Source: Xylanibacter rarus (GTDB lineage: Bacteria > Bacteroidota > Bacteroidia > Bacteroidales > Bacteroidaceae). From it: a DNA stretch of 64,000 bases. The notes under the pieces are model-generated. The model was not told where the DNA came from. It saw only the letters and a program-made list of their open reading frames with translations, and searched no databases. The stretch spans positions 23,380 through 87,379 of the forward strand of contig NZ_LFQU01000017.1 of assembly GCF_001275135.1 (NCBI RefSeq), read 5' to 3'. Each line of letters opens with the position of its first letter. Position 1 is the stretch's first letter. Below are positions 45,113 to 54,731 of the stretch, piece by piece. The position numbers and the translations under genes are program-made.

Positions 45113-45754
45113 TTAAAATTTCTTGCCACTAATTATACTTGCGGCTGTACGCATTATTATGCTGAAGTCGAGCGCCAGCGAGCGGTTCTCGAGATAATGA
45201 ATATCCATCTGCAGACGTTTCAGCATCTTTTCCATGCTGTCAGTATAGCCATTATATAATGTAGCCTCGGATGTCAGTCCGGGCCTCATTTCATATATTA
45301 GCACATACGAATTGTCTATTTCCATTATCTGGTCGATATAGTACTTGCGTTCAGGGCGTGGTCCTACGAGCGACATGTCGCCGATAAGCACGTTCCAGAG
45401 CTGCGGCAGCTCGTCAAGATGATGCTCTCTTAAAAATCTTTCGGTTTTGGTCGAGTTGCTGTCATCACATTTAGCCACCAGCTGTGGTTTGTCCTCAGCC
45501 TTGCTGAGAGTTCTGAATTTATATATGGTAAACGGCTTGCCTCTGTATCCTATGCGTTCTTGCGAGAATATTGCAGGTCCGTTCTTTTGTCTTTTGAGCA
45601 TTATATATATAATGAGGAACAATGGTGATAATATAATCAGTCCTAAAAAGGCTGATATAAAGTCGAAAGCCCTTTTTATTGCCCTTTGTGTAGCATTCAT
45701 AGCATCATGGCTGCAGTTTATGCAGTCCGCCTCTTTCGTATAGACGTTGTTCAC
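45113..45754 (-). CDS. Initiating phosphoglycosyl transferase (WcaJ/WbaP-type, short form)
   Basis: This 213-residue monotopic phosphoglycosyl transferase has one N-terminal membrane hairpin (FDFISAFLGLIILSPLFLIIYI, about 30-51), then QERIGYRGKPFTIYKFRTL, and DELPQLWNVLIGDMSLVGPRPE with the catalytic DE and PRP motifs. It moves a sugar-1-phosphate to undecaprenyl phosphate, the first step of the polysaccharide. It is the first gene of the leftward operon, headed by a -7 element at 45807. Confidence 0.93.
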   Translation of the reverse strand: MNNVYTKEADCINCSHDAMNATQRAIKRAFDFISAFLGLIILSPLFLIIYIMLKRQKNGPAIFSQERIGYRGKPFTIYKFRTLSKAEDKPQLVAKCDDSNSTKTERFLREHHLDELPQLWNVLIGDMSLVGPRPERKYYIDQIMEIDNSYVLIYEMRPGLTSEATLYNGYTDSMEKMLKRLQMDIHYLENRSLALDFSIIMRTAASIISGKKF

Positions 45755-45806
45755 CTTCTAAAAAATATTGTTTCTCTATAATAACCCCAAATATTCAAAT
45801 TTGTTG

Positions 45807-45814
45807 CAAAGGTA
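45807..45814 (-). promoter_or_regulatory. -7 element of the exopolysaccharide operon
   Basis: TACCTTTG on the minus strand, 53 bp before the first gene. It is divergent from the ssrA promoter. A good -33 element was not found. Confidence 0.5.
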
Positions 45815-45874
45815 ACACAAATAATTTGAAAAAAATGTTAGTTGCTCTCTGATTATTGAAAAAATAGCCATAAA

Positions 45875-45906
45875 TTTGCGTATTCTTACAGAAAGAGTTA
45901 TCTTTG
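45875..45906 (+). promoter_or_regulatory. Promoter of ssrA
   Basis: TTTG at 45875-45878 and TATCTTTG at 45899-45906 are 20 bp apart, 37 bp before the mature tmRNA 5' end. Confidence 0.65.
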
Positions 45907-45943
45907 CACGGATAAAACGTAGCTCCGGCACGTTTGGCAGATT

Positions 45944-46341
45944 GGGGTTGACCGGATTTGACAGCGGGTTGGAATGGTACGTAAGCACGCGGAGCGTCGT
46001 CTGTTGGCTCCTAAATCTCAGCGGTCAAAAATTTATCTGGCGAAAACAAATACGCTCTCGCTGCCTAATCGAAGCATAGTAGATTATCGGCTTAATCCAG
46101 TCACAAGGTGACAGGACGAGACACTGCTCGAAAGCTGTTGTTCCGAAGCGTTTCGGTAAAGCGGTGCGGTTAAATCGGAAATAGTCTTGTGCGGCCCCGC
46201 ACTCAAGATGAAGTTTTAGGGGATAAGGTTGCAGTTGGTGGTCCGGGTCTTGCTGCAGCTCGAAAACCGAAGGCCGGAATAAGCGTGTAGAAAGCGTATG
46301 GTTTCCCTGTTTGGACGAGGGTTCGAATCCCTCCAGCTCCA
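45944..46341 (+). ncRNA. ssrA: tmRNA (transfer-messenger RNA)
   Basis: The 5' end GGGGTTGACCGGATTTGACA pairs with CAGCTCC at the 3' end (7 bp with two wobble pairs). The T arm GAGGG-TTCGAAT-CCCTC is present. The discriminator base is A46341, followed by CACA rather than an encoded CCA. The tag frame is at 46039-46068: Gly-Glu-Asn-Lys-Tyr-Ala-Leu-Ala-Ala, then TAA, close to the GENNYALAA tags I recall from related genera. It rescues stalled ribosomes and marks the peptide for proteolysis with SmpB. ORFs drawn across this region are not genes. Confidence 0.95.
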
Positions 46342-46542
46342 CACAAAAGGCGGTGTAAGCTTATTACGCCGCCTTTTTGTTTACTTTACGGCATATCTGT
46401 AATCTTTCCTGAACTTGCAGATTTAGTATGAAAATCTCTGTTTTGTCCTGATTTCATGTGTTTTATGGTGATGAATCATGTGCATGAAACAAATATTAAT
46501 GTATTGGTGACGAATAGTGGGGCGCTAATTGATTATAGTTTT

Positions 46543-46550
46543 TACCTTTG
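46543..46550 (+). promoter_or_regulatory. -7 element for the GH43 gene
   Basis: TACCTTTG overlaps the farthest upstream in-frame start (46548), which rules that start out and supports translation from 46659. Confidence 0.55.
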
Positions 46551-46658
46551 TACTCGGTACAGGTCTTTTACGGCATAAGCCATAAGCGGATGGCGCATAT
46601 TTATGGCGAAGACCTATGCATGGACATGAAAAACTTTAATATTCTGATATATAGAGAT

Positions 46659-48377
46659 ATGAAAAAAACTAAAATTAGCTGCATTCTTGCGTCTGCATTG
46701 CTTGCCTTTTCGGCACAGACAGCCGGCGCTCAAGCTGCAAGTGCCGCAAAGGCGCCTGCCACTGTTGCCCATACGGCATTGTTCGATTATTTCAGTTATA
46801 GTGGAGATGACGACATCTATAAGAAAGTGAAGCTCGAAGGCGAGGGCGGATTCTACAATCCGATACTTCCCGGATGGTATTCTGATCCGAGCATCTGCCG
46901 TGTCGGCGACGACTACTTTATGGTAACTTCAAGCTTCTCTTATTATCCCGGAGTGCCGTTGTTCCACAGCAAGGACCTGGTGAACTGGAAGCAGATCAGC
47001 TATATCCTCGACCGTCCGTCGCAGTTGCCTCTTGCCGGCCAGAAGGTTTCAGCAGGTATCTTTGCTCCTGCAATATCGTATAATCCTCACAACAAGACCT
47101 TTTATATGGTAACCACAAACGTGGGGTGGGGCAACTTCTTCGTTAAGACAAAAGATCCGTTCGGCTCATGGTCGGAGCCAATCCGTCTGCCTGATGTAAA
47201 AGGCATAGACCCCTCATTCTTCTTTGACGACGACGGTAAGGCCTATATCGTAAACAATGACGAACCCGAAGGCAAGGCTGAATACGACGGCCACAGGGCT
47301 ATCCGCGTGCGCGAATTTGACGTAAATACCGACAAGACTGTTGGTCCTGAGAAGATTCTCGTGAACAAGGGCGTGCATCCGGAGGACAAGCCGATATGGA
47401 TTGAGGGTCCTCATATGTATAAGATTAACGGCAAATATTTCCTGATGTCGGCCGAAGGCGGAACCAGCGACATGCACTCAGAGGTGATTTTCAGAAGCGA
47501 CAGCCCGTTTGGACCTTTCGTTCCCGCCAAGAAGAATCCTATACTTACTCAGCGCGACCTTGATCCTAACCGCATAGACCCTGTTACATGTGCAGGTCAT
47601 GCCGACCTTGTGCAGACTCCTTCCGGCGACTGGTGGGCTGTGTTCCTTGCATGCCGTCCGTGTGAGGGCAAGTTTGAGAATCTTGGACGTGAGACATTCC
47701 TCCTGCCTGTAAGCTGGACTGACGAAGGTTTCCCGCTCATACTTGAACAGGGAAAAACCGTGCCTATGACAGGCAATGTAAAGGGAGCTGTACGCGGAAA
47801 GAACGTAACCTTCGGTAATTTTGCATACAACGACGATTTCTCTGAAAAGACACTGCCGCTCGACTGGTTCTCGCTTCGCGGTCCTGTTGACTCTATCTGC
47901 AGCACAAATGCCGTGCCCGGTTATCTGTCAATGAAGTGCATTGAGACCACAACTGCCGAGAAAGCTGTTCCGGCATACGTAGGCCGCCGCATACAGCATC
48001 ATAAGTTTGAGTGCTCTTCACGTCTGGTATTCGAGCCTCAGACTGTAAACGAGCGCGCAGGCATGCTGCTCTTTAAGGACGAGACACATCAGTATCTGCT
48101 TTGCGTTGCCAAGACGTCAGCAGGCAAGGCCGTTGAACTTAGAAAGACAGCTGACGGAGGCAAAGACGAAATATTGGCAAGTTCGGCTCTCGCAAAGGCC
48201 GACAAGGACATACGCCTGAAGATTGTTTCACGCGGTCTGACGTTCGACTTCTACTATGCAGTGGGCAAAGGCGAATGGAAACTGCTGAAGAACAACGTAG
48301 ACGCCGGCTTCCTGTCGACACGCAACGCCGGCGGATTTACAGGCACCACCATCGGCCTGTATGCCACACGCGGATAA
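46659..48377 (+). CDS. Secreted glycoside hydrolase family 43 enzyme
   Basis: The start is set at 46659, giving 572 residues with a signal peptide (MKKTKISCILASALLAFSAQTAGAQ). The longer frame begins inside the promoter. The N-terminal five-bladed propeller carries the GH43 triad: base D76 (YSDPSICR), pKa modulator D184 (GIDPSFFFDDDG) and acid E249 (IEGPHMY). A C-terminal beta-sandwich (about 385-570, DWFSLRGPVD, GRRIQHHKFECSSRLVFEP) fits the usual GH43_C2/DUF1349-like module of beta-xylosidases and arabinofuranosidases. It would remove xylose or arabinose from plant polysaccharides. It is followed by a polygalacturonase on the same strand, but 460 bp away with no SusCD genes. Confidence 0.92.
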   Translation: MKKTKISCILASALLAFSAQTAGAQAASAAKAPATVAHTALFDYFSYSGDDDIYKKVKLEGEGGFYNPILPGWYSDPSICRVGDDYFMVTSSFSYYPGVPLFHSKDLVNWKQISYILDRPSQLPLAGQKVSAGIFAPAISYNPHNKTFYMVTTNVGWGNFFVKTKDPFGSWSEPIRLPDVKGIDPSFFFDDDGKAYIVNNDEPEGKAEYDGHRAIRVREFDVNTDKTVGPEKILVNKGVHPEDKPIWIEGPHMYKINGKYFLMSAEGGTSDMHSEVIFRSDSPFGPFVPAKKNPILTQRDLDPNRIDPVTCAGHADLVQTPSGDWWAVFLACRPCEGKFENLGRETFLLPVSWTDEGFPLILEQGKTVPMTGNVKGAVRGKNVTFGNFAYNDDFSEKTLPLDWFSLRGPVDSICSTNAVPGYLSMKCIETTTAEKAVPAYVGRRIQHHKFECSSRLVFEPQTVNERAGMLLFKDETHQYLLCVAKTSAGKAVELRKTADGGKDEILASSALAKADKDIRLKIVSRGLTFDFYYAVGKGEWKLLKNNVDAGFLSTRNAGGFTGTTIGLYATRG

Positions 48378-48840
48378 TACATAATGGTAAAGGCAGTGCA
48401 GTCCGGATGCATTCTGGCATGGTTGAAACAGCCGGGGCACTGCCTGCCTTATACAAATAATGGTCTGGCCTACAGACTGAAACAACACATTGACAGCCTT
48501 ACAGACTGTTTCTGAAGGATGCATGTTGAAGAGAAATGCGTCAAGTCTAAAATCGGTCATTGTCTTACTTCTATCTGCAGATTGAGGCTTCCGGCAGTCT
48601 TATTGCTTTCTGTTGGCGTCTTGCCGTCTGCCTTTTCTTGACATTGCCCGCAGTGCTTGCGGAGAATCAAACGGCAGCCAGCTAAATGTCAAAACGACAA
48701 TAAGGCCGGATTAAAATAACCGATTTGGCTTAAAATATACGAAACATTAACCAAAATAGAAACATTCTGTGAAAATTGTCAGCATAAATAACGTTACAAA
48801 TCAAATCTGTTTACGTTCTTTCTTTAAAAGAAACATAACA
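48378..48840. repeat. Intergenic gap with repeat pieces (family E)
   Basis: Pieces related to other gaps are seen: CTTTTCTTGACATTGCCCGC (48632-48651; compare 1909-1928) and GGCCGGATTAAAATAACCGA (48703-48722; compare 15336-15356). A GGCAGTGC / GCACTGCC inverted repeat at about 48392-48438 could weakly terminate the GH43 gene. No gene is seen. Confidence 0.5.
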
Positions 48841-50433
48841 ATGGACAGATACGCAAAATCTTTATTATCATTAATTTTAATGTTGCCGGTGTTCGCCAAC
48901 GGGGCTGATGCCGGCAACACTATTGTAGTGCCAGAGAAAGAGAACGTAGGAGCAGCCGCAATGCCTGCCGGCATAGCTCCTGTAGACGAAGCGCCCTTCA
49001 AGCTGAAGAAGATAAGGCGCCCCGAATTTCCCGACCGCCGCGAAACCGTGGACAAGGCCGACATTTCGGCATCGGGCAAGATAACTCCTGCAATCAATGA
49101 AAAGATAGAACGCCTCTCTAAACGTGGCGGCGGCACCGTGGTTGTGCCTGCCGGCAAGTGGTATTCAGGCAGAATAGAACTGAAGAGCAACGTGGAGCTT
49201 CGCCTGGATGAAGGTGCCGTGATAGAGTTCTCGGGCGAGGTGGACGACTATCAGCCTGCCGTGTTCACGCGTCATGAGGGCGTCGAGGTTATGGGTGCCG
49301 GTGCGTTTATATATGCCAACGGCGCAAAGAACATAGCCCTTACGGGCAAAGGCGTGATTATGGGTCCGCCGATGGACGTTCCCATGCGCAAGTTCCCTAA
49401 CGGCAAAAGCGTAGTTGAGAACGACATCGACTACCGTATGCCCGTCAAAGAGCGTCTGTGCGACGGCAAGGAAGGCCGCACGTTCTACCGTCCCAAGTCG
49501 TTTTCGCCCATCAACTGCAAGAACGTGCTCGTTGAGGGTGTAACCTTCGAGCGCAGCCTTCTGTGGAACGTTAATCCCGTTTATTGTGAGAACGTGATAA
49601 TAAGAGGCATAACCGTAAACTCTACAGACGTGCCGAGCGGCGACGGCATAGACATCTCTTCATGCAAGAACGTGCTTATAGAATACTCTACGCTCAACTG
49701 CGGCGACGACTGCTTCACGCTGAAGGCCGGACGATGCGAAGACGGACTGCGCGTCAACCGTCCTACGGAGAACGTGCTCATACGCTACTGTCTCGCCAAG
49801 GACGGTCACGGAGGCATCACCTGCGGCAGCGAGACGGCAGGAGGCATACGCCGTGTGTATCTTCACGACTGCGTGTTCTACGGCACACGCACGGGCTTCC
49901 GCTTCAAGACAAGACGCAACCGCGGCGGCACCGTTGAAGACATCACCTATGAGAACATAAGACTGGTGAACGTGCGCGAGGCTTTCACGTGGGATCTGCT
50001 CGGTTCAAAGATGTATATGGGTGAGCTTGCGCGTCGCTATCCGCCGCTCGACATCACTCCGCTTACGCCTACGGTTAAGGACATAACCATACGCAACTTC
50101 ATAGTTGAGTCGGCCGACAGGCTAATGACCGTCAACGGCATACCTGAGATTCCGTGTTCTGGCGTGCTACTTGAGAACGGCAGTGTCAGGACCAACAGGA
50201 TAATAAAGACGCTCAACGATGCCGACGGACTGACGCTGCGCAACATGGAGATACAGGCCACAGACAACACGATGGTGATAGACGACAGCCGCAACGTGCT
50301 CTTCGACAATGTTACGTTCTATGTGCCCGGCGGCGCGCTCAACATGGACATAAAGGGCAGCAAGGCTTCGGGCATAGTCATCCGCAGCAATGGTGCAGAC
50401 GTGGTCTGCAAGCCGGGAATGAACAAACTTTAG
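48841..50433 (+). CDS. Secreted glycoside hydrolase family 28 (polygalacturonase-like)
   Basis: The start at 48841 (MDRYAKSLLSLILMLPVFANGADA) gives 530 residues with a signal peptide. A GTG at 48769 would put 24 polar residues ahead of it. The right-handed beta-helix holds all four GH28 motifs: NSTD (D263), GDD (D289, D290), GHG (H323) and RFK (R354, K356). An N-terminal segment (ITPAINEKIERLSKRGGGTVVVPAGKW) is the usual pectate-lyase-like start. It should hydrolyse galacturonan or a related uronic polymer such as rhamnogalacturonan. A strong terminator follows. Confidence 0.92.
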   Translation: MDRYAKSLLSLILMLPVFANGADAGNTIVVPEKENVGAAAMPAGIAPVDEAPFKLKKIRRPEFPDRRETVDKADISASGKITPAINEKIERLSKRGGGTVVVPAGKWYSGRIELKSNVELRLDEGAVIEFSGEVDDYQPAVFTRHEGVEVMGAGAFIYANGAKNIALTGKGVIMGPPMDVPMRKFPNGKSVVENDIDYRMPVKERLCDGKEGRTFYRPKSFSPINCKNVLVEGVTFERSLLWNVNPVYCENVIIRGITVNSTDVPSGDGIDISSCKNVLIEYSTLNCGDDCFTLKAGRCEDGLRVNRPTENVLIRYCLAKDGHGGITCGSETAGGIRRVYLHDCVFYGTRTGFRFKTRRNRGGTVEDITYENIRLVNVREAFTWDLLGSKMYMGELARRYPPLDITPLTPTVKDITIRNFIVESADRLMTVNGIPEIPCSGVLLENGSVRTNRIIKTLNDADGLTLRNMEIQATDNTMVIDDSRNVLFDNVTFYVPGGALNMDIKGSKASGIVIRSNGADVVCKPGMNKL

Positions 50434-50479
50434 TGTTTTGTTTTTATATATTTTAATTCTGTTTAAACATAGTGACTGA

Positions 50480-50522
50480 AACGCTCATGCAGGTTTGGCT
50501 CCTGTGTGAGCGTTACTTTTTT
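50480..50522 (+). terminator. Terminator of the GH28 gene
   Basis: AACGCTCA-TGCAGG / CCTG-TGTGAGCGTT stem with a 7-base loop, followed by ACTTTTTT. Confidence 0.8.
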
Positions 50523-51200
50523 ATCCTAAATAGGCCAATTATTATCCGCAGGATTTTTGTTTTTATATTGAGCATGCTTCTGTCTGAGTTTTAGTGTGTA
50601 TTGACGGTATGCCATTCTTTGGCAAGTGTTGGTTTATGATTGGGACATTTGAATATTGATAAGTGTAAGCATATTGAGGCTTATGCCGTTCATAATGATA
50701 TTTTGCCTTTGTATGGATTTTCAGACAAAATAGAAAATATGTGCCCGATAATATGCCGCTTTTGTGCATCCGGCTGCATCCCGGTCTGCAAAATGCCGCC
50801 TTTCGTGTTGCCGTTTGTGGCCTTTTGCATCCTAAAAAGCCACCTTTTGCCATGCGTTATGCCTTGTGTCATGAGTGAATTTTGAGGCAAAATGCCGCTG
50901 TTTTAGTGTAAGAAAAATGCACACTGATGCTCTTTGACGTGCCAACATGTTGCTGTATAGCAGTTTACGCTTGCACACAAAAACAGCGGTATTTTACGCC
51001 CTGTTGAAAGAAATTTTATAATAGCAAGATTCTGGAGCGTTGACAGAAATCACAACGTAAGCACCGTGTCCGCCGTGCCGGCAATATGTCAGCATGCACA
51101 GACCGTTGTCGCACACCATTTTATAATGTTTTTTCATGGGTGTGCTGATGCTCTCCGTGTGTAGAGACGTCACGGTTGCGTATGCCGTTTTCTGCTGATG
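50523..51200. other. Gene-free stretch between GH28 and the TetR gene
   Basis: About 680 bp with no convincing gene. Short phrases such as AAAATGCCGC (about 50790 and 50891) and TTTTGCATCC recur, in a style I recall from filler DNA in Prevotella genomes. No stable RNA fold or match to the repeat families of this window was found. Confidence 0.35.
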
Positions 51201-51356
51201 TTATGATTTTCCTTTGCTTCCTTGATGCGGTTGCGTATGTGGCTGAATTGTTTTAGTATACTGATCGTTCTCGGATTTTAAGCCCTCCTGTTGCGCTTCG
51301 TCCTGAATCTTATCTTTGTTGTCCTGCTCCTTGGGCCGCCGTCCGCGCAGCGTCAT
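51201..51356 (-). CDS. Possible small charged protein in frame behind TetR
   Basis: This 51-codon frame (starts MTLRGRRPKEQD, ends HQGSKGKS) begins 16 bases after the TetR stop, in the same frame, separated only by TAG and five codons (DTDKR). It is very rich in K, Q, D and E. The RGRRPK start recalls an AT-hook-like or nucleic-acid-binding patch. No ribosome-binding site is visible. It could be a separate small protein, the decayed or read-through tail of the regulator, or chance. Confidence 0.25.
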   Translation of the reverse strand: MTLRGRRPKEQDNKDKIQDEAQQEGLKSENDQYTKTIQPHTQPHQGSKGKS

Positions 51357-51371
51357 TCTCTTGTCGGTGTC

Positions 51372-52016
51372 CTATTTGTTTATCTTGCTTTCGTCCATAT
51401 ACTTCTCCAGATAGTCGAGCCCTTTGTTTGTGCAGCACCCGCGCATGTAGACCGTTATGAAGGTGTGGAATATCTCCTTCAGCGAATACTTGCGGTACAT
51501 CTTTGTCTGCATAACATAGTTCATAGCGGCGTCGCTCATCTTGTGCACGATGTCATAGTTGATGTCGCCCCTGAAGAATCCGTGCTCTATGCCTTTCTTC
51601 ATGAAGAGGTACGAGTTGGCGCGCTGCCTCTCGTTATACTCTTGCAGAAAAGCTACAATCTTAGAGTATTTCTGCGTTTCAAGAAAGAAGCGCGGATTGA
51701 TGGTTCCCAGGTCTCTCAGCTTGGCTTTAAGGAAGAAGGCTATGACGTCCATCTCGTTGTCCGTCTTTTCGGCATACTCCTGCAGCTGCTTGGTCATCTT
51801 CTCTGAGTCGTGCTTTACACACTCGTAAAGCAGGTCTTCCTTGTTGCTGTAAATCTCATACAGGGTGCGTTTGGATATTCCCATTTCCGTGGCAATATCG
51901 TCCATCTTCACAGCCCTAATTCCCTTCTGTTTGAAGAGCTGCATCGACGTTTCGAGTATCCTTGTTTTCAGATTTTCACGATAAACTGTTATGTTGCCTG
52001 TTTTGCGCATAAACAC
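51372..52016 (-). CDS. TetR/AcrR-family transcriptional regulator
   Basis: This 214-residue protein has an N-terminal TetR HTH (about 12-60: ILETSMQLFKQKGIRAVKMDDIATEMGISKRTLYEIYSNKEDLL). The all-helical ligand domain has no clear relatives (RDLGTINPRFFLETQKYSKIVAFL). It is divergent from malic enzyme, with its own -7 element at 52034. Regulation of that neighbour, or of efflux or fatty-acid genes elsewhere, is possible. The start may be residue 1 or 3. Confidence 0.9.
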   Translation of the reverse strand: MFMRKTGNITVYRENLKTRILETSMQLFKQKGIRAVKMDDIATEMGISKRTLYEIYSNKEDLLYECVKHDSEKMTKQLQEYAEKTDNEMDVIAFFLKAKLRDLGTINPRFFLETQKYSKIVAFLQEYNERQRANSYLFMKKGIEHGFFRGDINYDIVHKMSDAAMNYVMQTKMYRKYSLKEIFHTFITVYMRGCCTNKGLDYLEKYMDESKINK

Positions 52017-52033
52017 TATTCTTATTTTATTTG

Positions 52034-52041
52034 CAAAGTTA
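52034..52041 (-). promoter_or_regulatory. -7 element for the TetR gene
   Basis: TAACTTTG on the minus strand, 18 bp upstream of the start, divergent from the malic enzyme promoter. Confidence 0.55.
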
Positions 52042-52083
52042 ATAATTTTTCTAAAAAAACTATTTGCTTTCCTTTATTTTTAT

Positions 52084-52091
52084 TACATTTG
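52084..52091 (+). promoter_or_regulatory. -7 element for malic enzyme
   Basis: TACATTTG, 73 bp upstream of the start at 52165. Confidence 0.5.
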
Positions 52092-52164
52092 CATGACTTT
52101 TCATGATAAAGTGAAATGGTTATAAGGTAAAAGACAATACAAAATAAGATAACAGAAAACGCCT

Positions 52165-54456
52165 ATGGTAAACATAACAAAAGAGGCCGCTCTTGCATAT
52201 CACAAGAACGGGAAACCCGGAAAAATAGAAGTTAAACCGACAAAGCCCTATAGTACGCAAACCGACCTTAGTCTGGCCTACTCGCCGGGCGTTGCGTTTC
52301 CGTGCCTTGAGATACAGAAAACTCCCGATGACGCATATAAATACACCGCCAAGGGCAATCTTGTTGCCGTGATAAGCAACGGCACCGCCGTGCTCGGTCT
52401 GGGCGACATCGGAGCCATGAGCGGCAAGCCCGTCATGGAGGGCAAGGGACTCTTGTTTAAGATTTATGGCGGCATCGACGTGTTCGACATTGAGGTTGAC
52501 GAGAAAGACCCCGAAAAGTTCTGCGAGGCTGTAGAGAAGATAGCCCCCACGTTCGGCGGCATCAACCTTGAAGACATAAAGGCTCCTGAATGTTTCTACA
52601 TCGAAGAGCGACTGAAGCGCACGCTCGACATCCCCGTGATGCACGACGACCAGCACGGCACGGCCATCATATCTGCCGCCGGACTGAAGAACGCTCTCGA
52701 GGTGAACGGCAAGGACATATCAAAGGTTAAGATTGTTGTCAACGGAGCAGGTGCGGCAGCCATATCATGCACAAAGCTGTATATGGCTCTCGGCGCAAAG
52801 CGCGAGAACATCGTTATGCTCGACTCTAAGGGCGTTATCACCAGCGACCGCGAGAACCTTACGGAGCAGAAGAAACTCTTTGCTACCGACCGCCGCGACG
52901 TGCATACACTCGAGGAGGCAGTCAAGGGAGCCGACGTGTTTGTCGGTCTTTCCAAGGGCAACGTGCTCACTCAGGACATGGTAAGGTCGATGGCCGACCA
53001 GCCCATTGTGTTTGCCTTGGCTAACCCCGTGCCCGAGATCTCTTATGAGGAAGCCATGGCCAGCCGTCCCGACGTGCTCATGTCTACCGGCCGTTCTGAC
53101 TATCCTAACCAGATTAACAACGTTATCGGCTTCCCGTATATCTTCAGAGGCGCTCTCGACGTTCATGCCTCTGCCATAAACGAGGAAATGAAACTGGCCG
53201 CCGTCAACGCCATTGCCAACCTGGCAAAGCAGCCTGTGCCAGATGTCGTTAACGACGCATATCAGGTAAACAACCTTACCTTCGGTCCGTCTTACTTCAT
53301 CCCGAAACCTGTCGACCCGCGCCTCATCACCGAAGTGTCGGCAGCCGTTGCCAAGGCAGCCATAGAGAGTGGGGTGGCACGCACCACGATAACCGACTGG
53401 GACGAATACAAGAACCATCTGCGCGAGATGCTCGGACAGGAAACCAAGCTCACGCAGAAGCTATATGATACAGCACGCAAGCACCCGCAGCGCGTTGTCT
53501 TTGCCGAAGGCATACACCCAACGATGCTCAAGGCTGCCGTACAGGCAAGGAACGAGGGCATCTGCCAGCCTATCCTGCTGGGCAACGACGAGCGTATAAT
53601 GAAGCTTGCCAAGGAACTCGATCTTAATCTCGATGGCATAGAGATAGTAAATCTGCGCCACGACAACCAGAACGACCGCCGTGAGCGCTATGCACGCATA
53701 CTTGCCGAGAAGCGCAAACGCCAGGGCTACACATTCCAGGAAGCCAACGACAAGATGTTTGAGCGCAACTATTTCGGTATGATGATGGTTGAGACCGGCG
53801 AGGCCGACGCCTTCATCACGGGTCTTTACACCAAGTATTCAAACACCATCAAGGTGGCAAAGGAGGTTATCGGCATACAGCCCGGATACAACCATTTCGG
53901 CACGATGCATATCATCAACTCCAAGAAGGGTGTGTTCTACATGGCCGACACGCTTATCAACCGCCATCCTGACAAGGACGTGCTCGTAGACATTGCACGT
54001 CTGAGCGCAATGACCGTAAGATTCTTCAACGAAGAGCCGAGGATAGCCATGATAAGCTATTCAAACTTCGGTTCCGACGAGATAGGCAGTCCGGCTCAGG
54101 TTCATGCTGCCGTTGAGGCTATGCAGACACGTTATCCTGACCTGGCCATCGACGGCGAGATGCAGGTAAACTTTGCTCTCGACAATAAGCTGCGCGACGC
54201 CAAGTATCCGTTCTCGCGCCTTAAGGGTAAGGATGTCAACACGCTTGTGTTCCCTAACCTCAGCAGTGCCAACAACGCATACAAGCTGTTGCGTGCAATG
54301 AATTCTGACGCTGAGATTATCGGTCCTATCCAGATGGGTCTTAACAAGCCTATACACTTCACCGACTTCGAGTGCAGCGTACGCGATGTTGTCAACATCA
54401 CAGCCGTGGCCGTTATCGACGCTTACGTGCAGAAGATAAAGGAGAACAGACAATAA
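52165..54456 (+). CDS. maeB: NADP-dependent malic enzyme with phosphotransacetylase-like domain
   Basis: This 763-residue protein is close to the length of the E. coli two-domain enzyme. The malic domain (about 15-430) has [31 protein letters not shown] and the metal-binding HDDQHGTA (about 154-161). The nucleotide fold is [20 protein letters not shown] (about 192-211). The C-terminal part (about 440-763) is a PTA-like domain ([34 protein letters not shown]), which in this family is regulatory and binds acetyl-CoA. It decarboxylates malate to pyruvate, supplying NADPH. It is monocistronic. Confidence 0.95.
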   Translation: MVNITKEAALAYHKNGKPGKIEVKPTKPYSTQTDLSLAYSPGVAFPCLEIQKTPDDAYKYTAKGNLVAVISNGTAVLGLGDIGAMSGKPVMEGKGLLFKIYGGIDVFDIEVDEKDPEKFCEAVEKIAPTFGGINLEDIKAPECFYIEERLKRTLDIPVMHDDQHGTAIISAAGLKNALEVNGKDISKVKIVVNGAGAAAISCTKLYMALGAKRENIVMLDSKGVITSDRENLTEQKKLFATDRRDVHTLEEAVKGADVFVGLSKGNVLTQDMVRSMADQPIVFALANPVPEISYEEAMASRPDVLMSTGRSDYPNQINNVIGFPYIFRGALDVHASAINEEMKLAAVNAIANLAKQPVPDVVNDAYQVNNLTFGPSYFIPKPVDPRLITEVSAAVAKAAIESGVARTTITDWDEYKNHLREMLGQETKLTQKLYDTARKHPQRVVFAEGIHPTMLKAAVQARNEGICQPILLGNDERIMKLAKELDLNLDGIEIVNLRHDNQNDRRERYARILAEKRKRQGYTFQEANDKMFERNYFGMMMVETGEADAFITGLYTKYSNTIKVAKEVIGIQPGYNHFGTMHIINSKKGVFYMADTLINRHPDKDVLVDIARLSAMTVRFFNEEPRIAMISYSNFGSDEIGSPAQVHAAVEAMQTRYPDLAIDGEMQVNFALDNKLRDAKYPFSRLKGKDVNTLVFPNLSSANNAYKLLRAMNSDAEIIGPIQMGLNKPIHFTDFECSVRDVVNITAVAVIDAYVQKIKENRQ

Positions 54457-54489
54457 CGGCGCAGCTGCCTGCGATATAACATTATGTAT

Positions 54490-54565
54490 GACGGCTCCAA
54501 TGATGTAACGACATGTCATCGGAGCCGTCGTCCGTTTTACCCCAAATCCTGATTGCTGATTTGGG
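54490..54565 (+). terminator. Double hairpin after malic enzyme
   Basis: GACGGCTCC / GGAGCCGTC (54490-54529) is followed by a second perfect stem CCCAAATC / GATTTGGG (54541-54565). T-runs are short, so the first hairpin may work with the GTTTTA between them. Confidence 0.6.
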
Positions 54566-54731
54566 CTTATGCCTCATGTCAGGGCAACGCCATGCCTGGC
54601 GGCTTTAACTGAATGAGGTGTGTATAATATAAAAAGTGTGAAAAACTTTATCTTTCATGTCACTGACGGCCTTGTCATACGTCTATGACAATAGAAACAA
54701 ATGACATAATTAACAACAAAACGACACTATT

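Noticed and set aside
45876-46342. Short ORFs across the ssrA locus (both strands)
   Set aside because: The region is explained by tmRNA with tag frame, acceptor stem and T arm.
46548-46658. Upstream start of the GH43 frame
   Set aside because: The first codon overlaps the -7 promoter element, and the signal peptide begins only at 46659.
50563-50890. Small ORFs (60-97 codons) between GH28 and TetR
   Set aside because: No start context, no motifs, and similar lengths open on both strands; treated as gap DNA.
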